Part shown: positions 38,948 to 47,637 of the stretch, piece after piece
How the letters are laid out: every line of letters begins with the position of its first letter
Position numbering within the stretch: position 1 is the stretch's first letter
From: Pseudomonas cremoris
GTDB lineage: Bacteria; Pseudomonadota; Gammaproteobacteria; Pseudomonadales; Pseudomonadaceae
Reading direction: 5' to 3'
Assembly: GCF_014230465.1 (NCBI RefSeq)
Contig: NZ_JAAXCY010000004.1
Coordinates: 372,001 to 436,000, forward strand
Length of the DNA: 64,000 nucleotides
The notes under the pieces: generated by a model
The model's database searches: none
The model's input: the letters and a program-made list of their open reading frames with translations, nothing else
Told to the model about the DNA's origin: nothing
Position numbers and translations under genes: made by a program

Positions 38948-40003
38948 TCAGATCGCCAATGTCGGGTAGTCGATATAACCGACCGGGCCTTTGCCGTAGA
39001 AGGTTTCCGGGTGGGCTTCGTTCAGCGGCGCATCGGCTTTCAGGCGAGCCGGCAGGTCCGGGTTGGCAATGAACGGCACGCCAAATGCCACCGCATCTGC
39101 CTTGCCCGCCGCCAGCCAGGCGTTGGCAGTGTCTTTGGTGAAGCGTTCGTTAGCGATGTACGGGCCGCCGAAAGCCTTCTTCAATTGCGGGCCGAGGCTG
39201 TCAGCGCCTTCCTTCTCACGGGAGCAGATGAACGCGATGCCACGCTTGCCCAACTCACTGGCAACGTAGGTGAAGGTTTCCGCCAGGTTGTCGTCACCCA
39301 TGTCATGGGCGTCGGCACGGGGTGCCAAATGCACGCCTACACGACCGGCACCCCAGACTTCGATGGCCGCATCGGTCACCTCCAGCAGCAGGCGTGCACG
39401 GTTTTCCAGCGAGCCGCCGTAGTTGTCGGTGCGGTGGTTAGTGCTGCTTTGCAGGAACTGGTCGAGCAGGTAGCCGTTGGCACCGTGGATTTCCACGCCA
39501 TCGAAGCCGGCAGCTTTGGCGTTCTCGGCACCGGTGCGATAGGCGTCGATGATGTCGGCGATTTCAGCGGTTTCGAGGGCGCGCGGGGTCGGGTAGTCGG
39601 CCAGCGGGCGAACCAGGCTAACGTGGCCTTTGGCTTGGATCGCGCTCGGGGCTACCGGGGCTTCGCCGTTCAGGTAGGACTCATGGGAGATCCGGCCAAC
39701 GTGCCACAGTTGCAGGAAGATCTTGCCGCCTGCGCCGTGAATTGCTTTGGTCACGTTGGCCCAGCCGCGTACCTGGTCGTTGGACCAGATGCCCGGGGTG
39801 TCCGGGTAGCCCACGCCCAGCGGCGTCACGGAGGTGGCTTCGCTGAGGATCAGCCCGGCGGAAGCACGTTGCACGTAGTACTCGGCCATCAGCGCGTTGG
39901 GCACGCGGCCGGCATCAGCGCGGCAGCGGGTCAGCGGCGCCATGATGATGCGGTTCGACAGTTCCAGGTCGCCCAGTTTGATCGGATCGAAAATAGTCGT
40001 CAT
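38948..40003 (-). CDS. xenB: Old yellow enzyme family flavin reductase (XenB/NemA type)
   Basis: The 351-residue FMN barrel starts TTIFDPIKLGDLELSNRIIM and has the HGANGYLLDQFLQ motif and FHGANGY-type pair as HGANGY, with NYGGSLENRARLL at the phosphate site. XenB of P. fluorescens and E. coli NemA reduce nitro-esters, nitroaromatics and electrophilic alkenes such as N-ethylmaleimide using NAD(P)H. It follows the MFS gene by 28 bases in the arsR operon. Confidence 0.88.
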   Translation of the reverse strand: MTTIFDPIKLGDLELSNRIIMAPLTRCRADAGRVPNALMAEYYVQRASAGLILSEATSVTPLGVGYPDTPGIWSNDQVRGWANVTKAIHGAGGKIFLQLWHVGRISHESYLNGEAPVAPSAIQAKGHVSLVRPLADYPTPRALETAEIADIIDAYRTGAENAKAAGFDGVEIHGANGYLLDQFLQSSTNHRTDNYGGSLENRARLLLEVTDAAIEVWGAGRVGVHLAPRADAHDMGDDNLAETFTYVASELGKRGIAFICSREKEGADSLGPQLKKAFGGPYIANERFTKDTANAWLAAGKADAVAFGVPFIANPDLPARLKADAPLNEAHPETFYGKGPVGYIDYPTLAI

Positions 40004-40031
40004 GGGAAAACACCTTTGTCTTTGAAGTGGA

Positions 40032-41198
40032 TCAGTTGGTCGCAGGGGCCAGGTCGGCATCGCCGCCCTGACGGAAAGTAATCAGGGTCACCAGCAGCGC
40101 AAGAATCGCCAGGGCGCCAGCGGCCAATGGCACGCTGGTCAGGCCGAAACCGTGGGCAATCACCGTGCCGCCCACCCAGGCGCCGAGGGCATTGCCGATG
40201 TTGAAAGCGCCGATATTCAGGGTCGACACCAGGTTCGGCGCGGCCTTGCCGAAGGTCACCACGTTGATCTGCAGCGCAGGCACGGCGGCAAACGCGGCGG
40301 TGGCCCACAGGAACAGGGTGATTTCGGTCGGGATCAGCGCAACGCTGGTCCAGGTCAGGGCCGTGGAAACCACCGCCATGCTGATGAACACGCCGATCAA
40401 GGTGGCTGCCAGGCGCTTGTCCGCCAGCTTGCCGCCGATGATGTTGCCCAGGGTCAGGCCCAGGCCGATCAACAGCAGGGTCCAGGTCACGCCGTTTGGC
40501 GATACGCCGGTGACATCGCCGAGCAGCGGGGCGACATAGGTGAAAAGGGTGAACATCGACGCGGAGAACAACGCGGTCATGGTCAGCGATAACCAGATTC
40601 CGGCCCCTTTGAGCGCGGCCAGTTCGGCGCGCATGTCGAGTTTTTCTTCATCACGCTTGGCCGGCAGGAAGCGGATCAGGCCGATCAGGGCTACCACCCC
40701 AATCACCGTGACGGCCCAGAAGGTCGAGCGCCAGCCAGCCGCCTGCCCCAGTGCGGTACCCAGCGGCACGCCCAGCACGTTGGCCAGGGTCAAGCCGGTG
40801 AACATCAAGGCCACGGCCGAGGCGCGCTTGTTGGCCGGCACCAGGTTGGCAGCGACGACAGAACCAATCCCAAAGAACGCACCGTGGCACAGCGCGGTGA
40901 CCACACGGGCAAACATCAGCACGTTGTAGTCGCTGGCCAGGGCGCAGAGCAGGTTGCCAATAATGAAGATGCCCATCAACGCTACCAGCGCAGCCTTGCG
41001 TGGCAGCTTGGCGGTGGCCAGTGCCATGAACGGTGCGCCGATGGCCACGCCCAAGGCATAGCCGGTGACCAGCCAACCCGCGCCGGGAATCGACACGCCC
41101 AAGTCCGCCGCCACATCGGGCAACAAGCCCATGATGACGAACTCGGTGGTGCCGATGGCGAAGGCGCTCAGGGCCAGTATGAGTAGCGAGAGGGGCAT
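40032..41198 (-). CDS. MFS efflux transporter (DHA1, AraJ/CmlA-like)
   Basis: The 388-residue protein has twelve hydrophobic helices. Helix 1 contains LSAFAIGTTEFVIMGLLPDVA, the signature of the DHA1 sugar-efflux/chloramphenicol-type group, and ANLVPANKRASAVALMFTGL lies in the middle. It starts 13 bases after arsR and precedes xenB, so it is probably induced together with them. The substrate is unknown; an electrophile or its adduct is plausible from context. Confidence 0.88.
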   Translation of the reverse strand: MPLSLLILALSAFAIGTTEFVIMGLLPDVAADLGVSIPGAGWLVTGYALGVAIGAPFMALATAKLPRKAALVALMGIFIIGNLLCALASDYNVLMFARVVTALCHGAFFGIGSVVAANLVPANKRASAVALMFTGLTLANVLGVPLGTALGQAAGWRSTFWAVTVIGVVALIGLIRFLPAKRDEEKLDMRAELAALKGAGIWLSLTMTALFSASMFTLFTYVAPLLGDVTGVSPNGVTWTLLLIGLGLTLGNIIGGKLADKRLAATLIGVFISMAVVSTALTWTSVALIPTEITLFLWATAAFAAVPALQINVVTFGKAAPNLVSTLNIGAFNIGNALGAWVGGTVIAHGFGLTSVPLAAGALAILALLVTLITFRQGGDADLAPATN

Positions 41199-41211
41199 TA
41201 TCGTTTCCTTG

Positions 41212-41538
41212 TTACAGCGGTTCGCTGATTTCAGAGCTGAGCTCTGTGATGAGCGCATCGAGGAACGCTTGGATGGTGTCCTCGTTGCGTTTGAAAAAGT
41301 GCCACTGCCCGGCCTTCTGGCTGCTGATCAAGCCTGCCCGTTGCAGGGTGGCCAGGTGGGCCGACACGGTCGACTGGGACAAGCCGCAGCGCTGGTCGAT
41401 CTGCCCGGCGCAGATGCCGTATTCGTGGTTGTGCAATTGCTCGGGGAATTGCACTTTCGGGTCTTTCAGCCAGTTGAGGATGTCTCGCCGTACTGGGTGC
41501 GCCAGGGCTTTTATTATTTCGTCGAGGTCGATGGACAT
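41212..41538 (-). CDS. ArsR-family repressor with two cysteines near the recognition helix
   Basis: The 108-residue winged-helix protein has LAHPVRRDILNWL and the recognition helix SQSTVSAHLATLQRAGLI. It lacks the ELCVCDL metal site of classic ArsR but has Cys43 and Cys51 (YGICAGQIDQRC) just before the recognition helix. Its operon partners, an exporter and an electrophile reductase, suggest that these cysteines sense reactive compounds; that is inference. It starts an operon with both genes and faces an operator array. Confidence 0.88.
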   Translation of the reverse strand: MSIDLDEIIKALAHPVRRDILNWLKDPKVQFPEQLHNHEYGICAGQIDQRCGLSQSTVSAHLATLQRAGLISSQKAGQWHFFKRNEDTIQAFLDALITELSSEISEPL

Positions 41539-41561
41539 GGCAGATGCTCGGTGTCTTGAAG

Positions 41562-41663
41562 CGTTATATCGCGATGAGGCGAACCTTAAATCGTTATATC
41601 CCGATATACCAATATGAATTTGGTCTTAATCCAGATTAAATCGGTATATCGGGTTATAACGAT
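41562..41663. promoter_or_regulatory. Operator array between arsR and acpH
   Basis: Three related AT-rich elements occur here. CGTTATATCGCGAT lies at 41562-41575. ATCGTTATATCCCGATATACC at 41590-41610 and its inverse GGTATATCGGGTTATAACGAT at 41643-41663 differ at one base and are 32 bases apart. They fit sites for the neighbouring ArsR protein and could control arsR and acpH together. Confidence 0.7.
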
Positions 41664-41692
41664 ACGTAGACGGCAGTGCTAAACTGCGCGCC

Positions 41693-42277
41693 ATGAATTA
41701 TCTCGCACATCTGCACCTGGGCGGCCAACTTCCTGCGCAATTGCTGGGCAGCCTGTATGGCGACTTCGTCAAAGGCCGCCTGCAGGGCCAGTTCAACCCG
41801 CAAATCGAGGCGGCGATCCAGTTGCATCGCTCCATCGACCGCTTTACCGACAGCCACCCGTTGGTGGGGGAGGCGTTGTCGCGCTTCAGCCTGACCCGCA
41901 GGCGTTATGCCGGAATCGTCCTCGACGTGTTTTTCGACCATTGCCTGGCGCGGGATTGGGCGTTGTATGCCGACCAGCCGCTGGAGCGCTTCACCTCGCA
42001 GGTGTATCGCGTGCTGGCCGCTGAACCGCAGTTGCCGGGGCGGTTGGCACAGATTGCGCCGTGGATGGCGGCGGATGATTGGTTGGGGTCTTACCGCGAG
42101 TTTGCGGTGATGGAGCAGGTACTGCGGGGGATTTCGCGGCGGTTGACGCAGCCGCAGGAGTTGGGGTTTGCGATGCAGGAATTGCGGGAGTTGTATGAGC
42201 CATTGAGTGAAGACTTCCGGATTTTCTATCCCGAACTTCAGATGTTCGCCCAAGCTCAACTGATTAGTGAGATCTAA
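41693..42277 (+). CDS. acpH: Acyl-carrier-protein phosphodiesterase AcpH
   Basis: AcpH removes the phosphopantetheine arm from ACP. The 194-residue length is standard, and MNYLAHLHLGG, GSLYGDFVKG, HRSIDRFTDSHP and VFFDHCLARDW are the family's hallmark segments with the metal-binding His and Asp residues. It is divergent from the arsR operon and followed by a REP pair. Confidence 0.94.
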   Translation: MNYLAHLHLGGQLPAQLLGSLYGDFVKGRLQGQFNPQIEAAIQLHRSIDRFTDSHPLVGEALSRFSLTRRRYAGIVLDVFFDHCLARDWALYADQPLERFTSQVYRVLAAEPQLPGRLAQIAPWMAADDWLGSYREFAVMEQVLRGISRRLTQPQELGFAMQELRELYEPLSEDFRIFYPELQMFAQAQLISEI

Positions 42278-42367
42278 ATGTGGGAGCGGGCTTGCTCGCG
42301 AAAGCGGCGTATCAGTCAGCCTATTTTTAACTGACAGACCGCATTCGCGAGCAAGCCCGCTCCCACA
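42277..42367. repeat. REP pair between acpH and olsA
   Basis: Arms AATGTGGGAGCGGGCTTGCT and GCAAGCCCGCTCCCACAGTT face each other around a 40-base centre, in the gap between convergent genes. Confidence 0.9.
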
Positions 42368-42385
42368 GTTTAAACCGTGCCCGCT

Positions 42386-43177
42386 TCAGGCCGCGAAGGC
42401 TGGTCGCACCGGTATTTGCTCTGCCTCCGGCACCGGCCCAAACAACGCCTTCTGCACAGCCTGTTGCGCCTGATACGCCAGCGCAGCACGCTCCTGCCCG
42501 GCACAGGCAATCGGCTTGAGCACATGAATCTCCACATCGCCCTGGTCATTGGCAAACAAACGCATCAGGTGCGAGAGCAAATCATCATCGCCAATAAACG
42601 GTGCAAGTGGATCGACCTGGCCATCGCGCAGGTAACGGATCGCCACCGGTTGCAGCGCCACCTCCGCATCAATCGCACTGGCCAACAAACGCCCATGGAA
42701 CGTGCGCAGGCTGCGCCCATCGGTGGTGGTGCCTTCGGGGAACATCAGCAGCGGGTGCTGTTGTTCCAGGTGACGGGTCATCTGCTTGCGGATCAACTGG
42801 CTATCGCCTGAACCACGGCGGATAAACAAACTGCCAGCCTTGGCCGCCAGCCAACCGGCCACCGGCCAGGTGCGCACTTCGGCCTTGGACAAAAACGACA
42901 TCGGCGCCACGGCGCCCAGCAATGGAATATCGGTCCATGACACGTGATTGCTCACCCACAGCATCGGCTGCGTTGGCAACTCACCGTGTACCGTCACGCG
43001 AAAGGGCAGGGCATTGGTCAGGCGCGCCATGAAAAACCGCGACCAGCGCTGGCGCCGTACCATCGAGTTGGCGATGCCCAGGCGCTCAAACACACCAAAC
43101 ACGCTGGCCATGCTCAAGCCCAGCGCGACCACCAACAGCACGCGGGCAATGCGCCCGTACACCCGCAGGCGGCTCAT
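42386..43177 (-). CDS. olsA: Lyso-ornithine lipid O-acyltransferase OlsA (PlsC family)
   Basis: OlsA adds the second fatty acid to lyso-ornithine lipid. The 263-residue protein has an N-terminal hydrophobic helix and the PlsC motifs NHVSWTD (catalytic His-x4-Asp), FIRRGSG and FPEGTTTDG. Its ATG overlaps the olsB stop by one base (TGATG). Phosphate-free ornithine lipids replace phospholipids in many bacteria under phosphate limitation. Confidence 0.92.
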   Translation of the reverse strand: MSRLRVYGRIARVLLVVALGLSMASVFGVFERLGIANSMVRRQRWSRFFMARLTNALPFRVTVHGELPTQPMLWVSNHVSWTDIPLLGAVAPMSFLSKAEVRTWPVAGWLAAKAGSLFIRRGSGDSQLIRKQMTRHLEQQHPLLMFPEGTTTDGRSLRTFHGRLLASAIDAEVALQPVAIRYLRDGQVDPLAPFIGDDDLLSHLMRLFANDQGDVEIHVLKPIACAGQERAALAYQAQQAVQKALFGPVPEAEQIPVRPAFAA

Positions 43178-43932
43178 CACATTGCAGCCTTGAAGTGGCG
43201 TGCATAACGCGGGCACAACTCGTCGCGCTTGAGCAGGATGAACACGTCGGCCACTTGGAAATCTTCATCCCAGCACGGCTCGCCGCAGATCTTCGCACCC
43301 AGGCGCATGTAGGCCTTGAGCAGTGGCGGCATTTCTGCGATCACGTTGGACGGCAGGTCCAGCGCCGGCAATGGCTTTTTCGGTTCGGCGCGCAGGTGTT
43401 CGTTGCACAGGTAGCGTTCGCGCAGGCGCTGCATGATCGCGTGGGCCTGGATGCCGCCGTCGTGCATCGGGATGCTCGCGCAGCCCATCAAGTAGCTGTA
43501 GCCGCCTTGGTTCAGCACTTCGGCCAATTCGCCCCACAACACGGCGATGGTGCCGCCGTTGCGGTAGGCCGGGTCGACGCAGGTGCGGCCGATTTCCAGG
43601 ATCGGGCCTTGCAGGTGGAGCAAGCCATGCAAGCTGAATTCTTCTTCGCTGTAGAACCGGCCCAAGGTGCTGGCGGCCGCGTGGTCGAGCAATCGGGTGG
43701 TGGCCACCAAGCGACCGCTGTTCAAGTCCCGCACGCCGATGTGGCTGCAGTGAACATCATAGTCATCCATGTCCAGACCCAGTTCCGCGCCTTTCAGTTT
43801 GGCGTTGAATTCGCCGCTGAACACGTTGAACCGCAGGGCCTGGGCTTCCTGCAACGCCTGTGCGCCAACCAGGCGTTCGGCTTGCAGACGGCGTTCATTG
43901 CCGGTGTCGCTGATGCGGGCGATCTGAGTCAT
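43177..43932 (-). CDS. olsB: L-ornithine N-alpha-acyltransferase OlsB
   Basis: OlsB transfers a 3-hydroxyacyl group from ACP to ornithine, the first step of ornithine lipid synthesis. The 251-residue GNAT-type protein has [27 protein letters not shown] and [14 protein letters not shown], all familiar in the family. GGAGACT precedes the ATG at 43932. It forms a two-gene unit with olsA. Confidence 0.93.
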   Translation of the reverse strand: MTQIARISDTGNERRLQAERLVGAQALQEAQALRFNVFSGEFNAKLKGAELGLDMDDYDVHCSHIGVRDLNSGRLVATTRLLDHAAASTLGRFYSEEEFSLHGLLHLQGPILEIGRTCVDPAYRNGGTIAVLWGELAEVLNQGGYSYLMGCASIPMHDGGIQAHAIMQRLRERYLCNEHLRAEPKKPLPALDLPSNVIAEMPPLLKAYMRLGAKICGEPCWDEDFQVADVFILLKRDELCPRYARHFKAAM

Positions 43933-44117
43933 GGCGAGTCTCCGAGTGCCGGCCACGATTTCGGCCGGTCGACTTTGTTGTCCAAAGTCAGGCTATGGAG
44001 GCCCGGTGTCATCTCCATGAAGTTATGGTGACGCTTGGATGACAGCCCTCTTGTCGCAAATCTGTCATCACCCTCGGCTAGGCTCGCGGGCTTGAATGCC
44101 CCCTTGAGTCTGCGTCC

Positions 44118-45191
44118 ATGGTCAGAGGCCTGTTGTGTGTTGCCCTGCTGTTCGTCACCGTTAGTGCCCACGCCGAAACCTGGCCTGACAAAGATTGGGC
44201 CAAAGGCACCGCACTCTCTGGCCCTGCCGTTGATGCCCTGAATGCCTACGCTTTCCCGCCGCGTGATAACGCTACCCGCCAAGGCGTCCGCACCGATGCG
44301 TTGCTGGTGATCCGTGACGGCGAAATCATTTACGAACGCTACGCGTCACCGACCACCGCCAGCACGCCGCACCTGACCTGGTCCGTCAGCAAAAGCCTGA
44401 TGGCCACCGTGTTGGGTGTGGCTTACGGTGAAAACCGTTTCAAGCTGACCGACCCCGCTGCACGCTTTTACCCGCCAATGAAGCAACACCCGAAGGTCAC
44501 CATGGGCGATTTGCTGCACTGGGCCTCGGGCCTCGACTGGCAGGAAGACTATGAGTTCGCACCGCTGAAATCCTCGGTGGTGGCGATGCTCTACACCCGT
44601 GGCCGCAACGACATGGCCGAGTTCGCAGCAGACACCGAGGCCGCCAGCGCACCGGGCCAGACCTTCCGATACTCCAGCGGTGACAGCAATATCCTGTCCG
44701 CCACCCTTAAAGGCATGCTGGGTCACAAGGCTTACATGAGCTACCCCTGGGATGCGCTGTTCAAGCCGCTGGGCATACGCAGCGCTACGTGGGAAACCGA
44801 CGCCGATGAAACGTTTGTTGCCTCCTCCTACGCCTACCTCACTGCCCGCGACTTGGCCCGGGTGGGCCTATTGATGGCGCGCGACGGCCGTTGGGGCGAG
44901 CAGCAGTTGTTGCCTAAAGAATGGGTCGCCTTCAATCGCGAACCTTTCGCCAACTACAGAGCTGGTCAGGATGAAGCCGTGCCGGGCGGTCAGTGGTGGC
45001 TCAATAAAGGCGCCCCGAGACCCTGGCCCGACGCCCCCGGCGACACCCTCGCCGCGCTCGGACACTGGGGCCAGGCATTGTTCGTGATGCCCGCCGAACA
45101 CCTGGTCATCGTTCGCTACGGCGACGACCGCGACGGCAGCTACCGCCACAACGACCTGCTCAAACGCGTGCTCGCGGCGGTGCAACCATGA
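44118..45191 (+). CDS. Secreted serine hydrolase, beta-lactamase/6-aminohexanoate-dimer-hydrolase fold
   Basis: The 357-residue protein has a signal peptide (LLCVALLFVTVSAHA). The nucleophile motif is Ser89-Val-Ser-Lys92 (SxxK), the second motif is YSSGDSN, and the third is GHWGQ in place of KTG. These fit the class C-like esterase group rather than a true beta-lactamase. The stop overlaps the next gene as ATGA. Confidence 0.87.
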   Translation: MVRGLLCVALLFVTVSAHAETWPDKDWAKGTALSGPAVDALNAYAFPPRDNATRQGVRTDALLVIRDGEIIYERYASPTTASTPHLTWSVSKSLMATVLGVAYGENRFKLTDPAARFYPPMKQHPKVTMGDLLHWASGLDWQEDYEFAPLKSSVVAMLYTRGRNDMAEFAADTEAASAPGQTFRYSSGDSNILSATLKGMLGHKAYMSYPWDALFKPLGIRSATWETDADETFVASSYAYLTARDLARVGLLMARDGRWGEQQLLPKEWVAFNREPFANYRAGQDEAVPGGQWWLNKGAPRPWPDAPGDTLAALGHWGQALFVMPAEHLVIVRYGDDRDGSYRHNDLLKRVLAAVQP

Positions 45192-45502
45192 TCCGTCGCC
45201 GACCGTTTACCAGTGTGTTTCTACTATTGCTCATTGCCCTGCTGGGTTGGACATGGCACGAGCGCGTCAATCTGCAAGCCTTCCCCGACATCATTGCGGC
45301 GTACACGGCCAAAGAGTATTGCTCGTGTCGCTATGTCGAGAACAATCCCGCTGAGTATTGCCGGGGGTACGTGAAGCAATACGTGCCCACCAGTGCGTTC
45401 AGCGATAACCCGGAGCGCAGTGAAGTGACGGCGAGCGGGTTGGGGCGTACGCATAGGGCGAGGTGGATGGGGGATCGGCATGGGTGTCGGTTGTTGCCGT
45501 AA
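45188..45502 (+). CDS. Small membrane-anchored protein coupled to the serine hydrolase
   Basis: The 104-residue protein has one N-terminal hydrophobic helix (FLLLLIALLGW) and then a short outer domain with three cysteines (EYCSCRYVENNPAEYC). It starts within the hydrolase stop (ATGA), so both should be made together. I do not recognise the family; a chaperone or partner of the hydrolase is possible. Confidence 0.7.
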   Translation: MIRRRPFTSVFLLLLIALLGWTWHERVNLQAFPDIIAAYTAKEYCSCRYVENNPAEYCRGYVKQYVPTSAFSDNPERSEVTASGLGRTHRARWMGDRHGCRLLP

Positions 45503-45572
45503 TTTTTTCTGTTCTCATGCGCAAATCAAGTGCGGTGTGGTCGGCGGAGTGCTTCATTTGGGGCTTCTCGAT

Positions 45573-45596
45573 AGCGGGCCTTGGGTAAGGCCCGCT
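45573..45596 (-). terminator. Hairpin closing the PAAR/immunity locus
   Basis: A perfect ten-base-pair stem AGCGGGCCTT / AAGGCCCGCT with loop GGGT stands five bases after the last immunity gene. It lacks a T run. Confidence 0.6.
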
Positions 45597-45600
45597 TGAG

Positions 45601-45990
45601 TTATCTGAACTCCAATAAAATTGCTATGCCTATCATCCAAGTGAGGCCGATTGTCATCACTGTTAAGTTGATGATCAAACGACGTTTCAGGTTGCGTGGA
45701 AAGTTCTTGAGATCAAGTGGGTCCAGTTCTCCTGTTTTGATCGAAGCCTTTGGCCATGCCACCATTCCGGTAATCTTTGATATTTCTAAAATCGACCAAA
45801 TCAAACCTCGTTTTCCAAGGCTTGGCCCCCATATATAAATATAGCGGCTGTTTTTCAAAGCTTCCTTTAAAGCGTTTAAGTGACGGTGGCTGAGGTGGAG
45901 GCTGTATCCAAGAGTTACAATCGCAAGCAAAAAAGGGAATCCTATAAAAATGATTGCCATCCAAGGGTTCCAATTGTCGATACTGGTCAT
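45601..45990 (-). CDS. Putative T6SS immunity protein, copy 5
   Basis: This 129-residue protein has one hydrophobic helix near each end (about 10-30 and 103-126) and a conserved central stretch (ALKNSRYIYIWGPSLGKRG). Four close relatives lie upstream. It starts inside the stop of a toxin relic (ATGA). Two-helix membrane proteins are usual immunity partners of pore-forming or membrane-active effectors. The immunity role is inferred from pairing and repetition. Confidence 0.7.
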   Translation of the reverse strand: MTSIDNWNPWMAIIFIGFPFLLAIVTLGYSLHLSHRHLNALKEALKNSRYIYIWGPSLGKRGLIWSILEISKITGMVAWPKASIKTGELDPLDLKNFPRNLKRRLIINLTVMTIGLTWMIGIAILLEFR

Positions 45991-46205
45991 GGTTGAGTAA
46001 CCTCATAAAGTTTCTCACCGATAGCTTCACCCGCCTTTCCTCCGACAGTCGTTCCCACCCATGCGCCAGTTCCCACTATGGCCGCGACGCAGACAACACC
46101 TCCCAGACCTGCTGTAAATGCACCAATCCCCGCACAGATTGGGACACTGGCAAAACTGGCTATCTTGATCCTAATAAATGGGTCTCTGATGAGGCCCGTT
46201 CCGGA
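45987..46205 (-). pseudogene. Relic of a toxin C-terminus without a start
   Basis: The minus strand is open for 73 codons directly after the stop of immunity copy 4, and encodes the end of the toxin domain: CAGIGAFTAGLGGVVCV, then GTGAWVGTTVGG and YEVTQP. This aligns with the last 60 residues of the full effector. There is no start codon with a ribosome binding site. The final ATGA overlap with immunity copy 5 is preserved. Confidence 0.8.
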
Positions 46206-46595
46206 CTATCTGAGCTTTATCAGTACGGCCGCAACGATCGCCCAAGTTAACGCAATGAACGCTATCGCGATATTACAGAGCAGGCGACGTTTTAGGTGAA
46301 GTGGGAAACGCTCAAAATCCACAGGGTTTAAATCTCCAATCTGGATGTGCGCTTTCGGCCAGGTCACCATCCCAGCGATTTTTGCGATCTCCAATAAGGA
46401 CCAAATCAAGCCTCGTTTACCCAGACTCGGCCCCCAGAGATAGATATAACGGCTGTTCTTTAGCGCCTCCTTTATTTCCTCCAAGTGGCGGCGGCTCAAG
46501 TACAGGCTGTACGCAAGGCCAACAGCTGATAGTAGGCCTGGGGCCCCCGTAACAATGATCGCAATCCAAATTGGCCAGCTATCGATGCTGGTCAT
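46206..46595 (-). CDS. Putative T6SS immunity protein, copy 4
   Basis: The 129-residue protein matches copy 5 in layout, with the motif ALKNSRYIYLWGPSLGKRG and two terminal hydrophobic helices. Its ATG overlaps the stop of the adjacent toxin C-terminus (46592) as ATGA, so it is likely the cognate immunity protein of that toxin allele. Confidence 0.75.
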   Translation of the reverse strand: MTSIDSWPIWIAIIVTGAPGLLSAVGLAYSLYLSRRHLEEIKEALKNSRYIYLWGPSLGKRGLIWSLLEIAKIAGMVTWPKAHIQIGDLNPVDFERFPLHLKRRLLCNIAIAFIALTWAIVAAVLIKLR

Positions 46596-47269
46596 GGTTG
46601 TTTAGCCTCATATATTTTCTCGCCGATGTATTCGCCTCCCATACCACCTAGTGTGGTACCTACCCAGGCGCCCGTGCCCACTACGGCTGCGACACAGATG
46701 ACTCCTCCGATACCTGCTGTGGCTGCTCCGATTCCTAAACATATCGGGCCACTGGCAGCAAAGGCAGCCGATCCGCTGAAACCGCCAACAAGAGTAGACA
46801 TTCCGAACTTCCCCCCTTCCGTAAACTTAATCTTCTCGCAAGCCGCCTCAGAATCACCACTACACACCTGCTGAATAGCCAGCACCGAAGAAACACCGCC
46901 AAGACCAATCCCAATGTAACCCCCCACTTTCATATATTTAGTCGCCCGACTCACCGCCTCCACATGCGCCGAATACCCCGGAATCTGCCCCGGCCCACCC
47001 GCCTTGTCCCAGTGATGCACCAAGCTGCGGCTGGAAATACCCAGCGCTGTTTTCAACTTAGGATGATCACCCAAAGTCGTCTGGCCACGTAGGCGAGTGG
47101 AGTTCAGCAGGTGAGCGTCCAACTGAGCGAGCAGGCGCTTGCGTTCGGCGAAGAACTGCGGTGATTTGAGGTGGCCGTGCTGGCGATACTGTTCCTGATG
47201 CATCCGTTCAATGGCTTGGAGTGTGTCGCGCAGGTTGCCCAGGTGTTTTTCCATCACCACCGCACTCAC
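46592..47269 (-). CDS. Orphan toxin C-terminus (225 aa), copy 2
   Basis: The product is nearly identical to residues 246-360 of the full PAAR effector (VVMEKHLGNLRDTLQAIERM and onward) and then diverges in a glycine-rich hydrophobic toxin domain (LVGGFSGSAAFAASGPICLG, GIGGVICVAAVVGTGAW). It begins at a GTG that overlaps the upstream PAAR fragment stop as GTGA. Without PAAR in the same chain it could not be loaded on a T6SS spike directly. It may be a silent donor cassette or a coupled product. Confidence 0.72.
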   Translation of the reverse strand: MSAVVMEKHLGNLRDTLQAIERMHQEQYRQHGHLKSPQFFAERKRLLAQLDAHLLNSTRLRGQTTLGDHPKLKTALGISSRSLVHHWDKAGGPGQIPGYSAHVEAVSRATKYMKVGGYIGIGLGGVSSVLAIQQVCSGDSEAACEKIKFTEGGKFGMSTLVGGFSGSAAFAASGPICLGIGAATAGIGGVICVAAVVGTGAWVGTTLGGMGGEYIGEKIYEAKQP

Positions 47270-47499
47270 ACCCAGCCAGGTCGAGGTGTGGCCAGCGTCC
47301 CCGCCATGAGCCTGCCATGACTGTGCATATGCGAGACGCCACCCACGATTCGATAGATTTTCCCATCCTTTCCGCAGGTCACTCGGTCGCCTTCAAAGGC
47401 ATGAAAAAGGGCATGGGTTTTGATTCCGTTATCACCATCCAGAACTTCCCCTCCGCAGGTGGTTTTGTCACCCAGGCCTATGTAATAGCCTTCAGTCAT
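47266..47499 (-). CDS. Orphan PAAR-domain module (77 aa), copy 2
   Basis: The product MTEGYYIGLGDKTTCGGEVL... is a single PAAR domain (spike-tip protein) with its CGG and TCGKDG loops. GAGGAG lies eight bases before the ATG. The last nine residues (TLATPRPGWV) arise from toxin-linker DNA read in the wrong frame, so the gene is a PAAR-toxin fusion broken by a one-base phase difference at the junction near 47293. Confidence 0.72.
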   Translation of the reverse strand: MTEGYYIGLGDKTTCGGEVLDGDNGIKTHALFHAFEGDRVTCGKDGKIYRIVGGVSHMHSHGRLMAGTLATPRPGWV

Positions 47500-47637
47500 T
47501 ATTCACTCCTCGATATGCCTCGAACGAGTTGGGTATGTTTAAAACCATCACTGAACCTACGTTCAAACGCATTCAACGCAGGTTCAATTGTGGTTAGAAA
47601 GTTATCTGTAAGCGGTATTAAATTAGTCCCCCTTGAT
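47500..47637 (-). pseudogene. 3' remnant of an unknown gene ahead of the PAAR module, copy 2
   Basis: The spacer is open in one frame for 45 codons up to a stop at the PAAR ATG: LIPLTDNFLTTIEPALNAFE, then RRFSDGFKHTQLVRGISRSE. No start codon is present. It looks like the tail of the gene that preceded PAAR in the donor locus, and it also holds the PAAR ribosome binding site. Confidence 0.5.

Noticed and set aside
44118..45191. Class C beta-lactamase (AmpC)
   Set aside because: The third motif is HWGQ rather than KTG and the second is YSSGDSN, which fits the esterase/6-aminohexanoate-dimer-hydrolase group.
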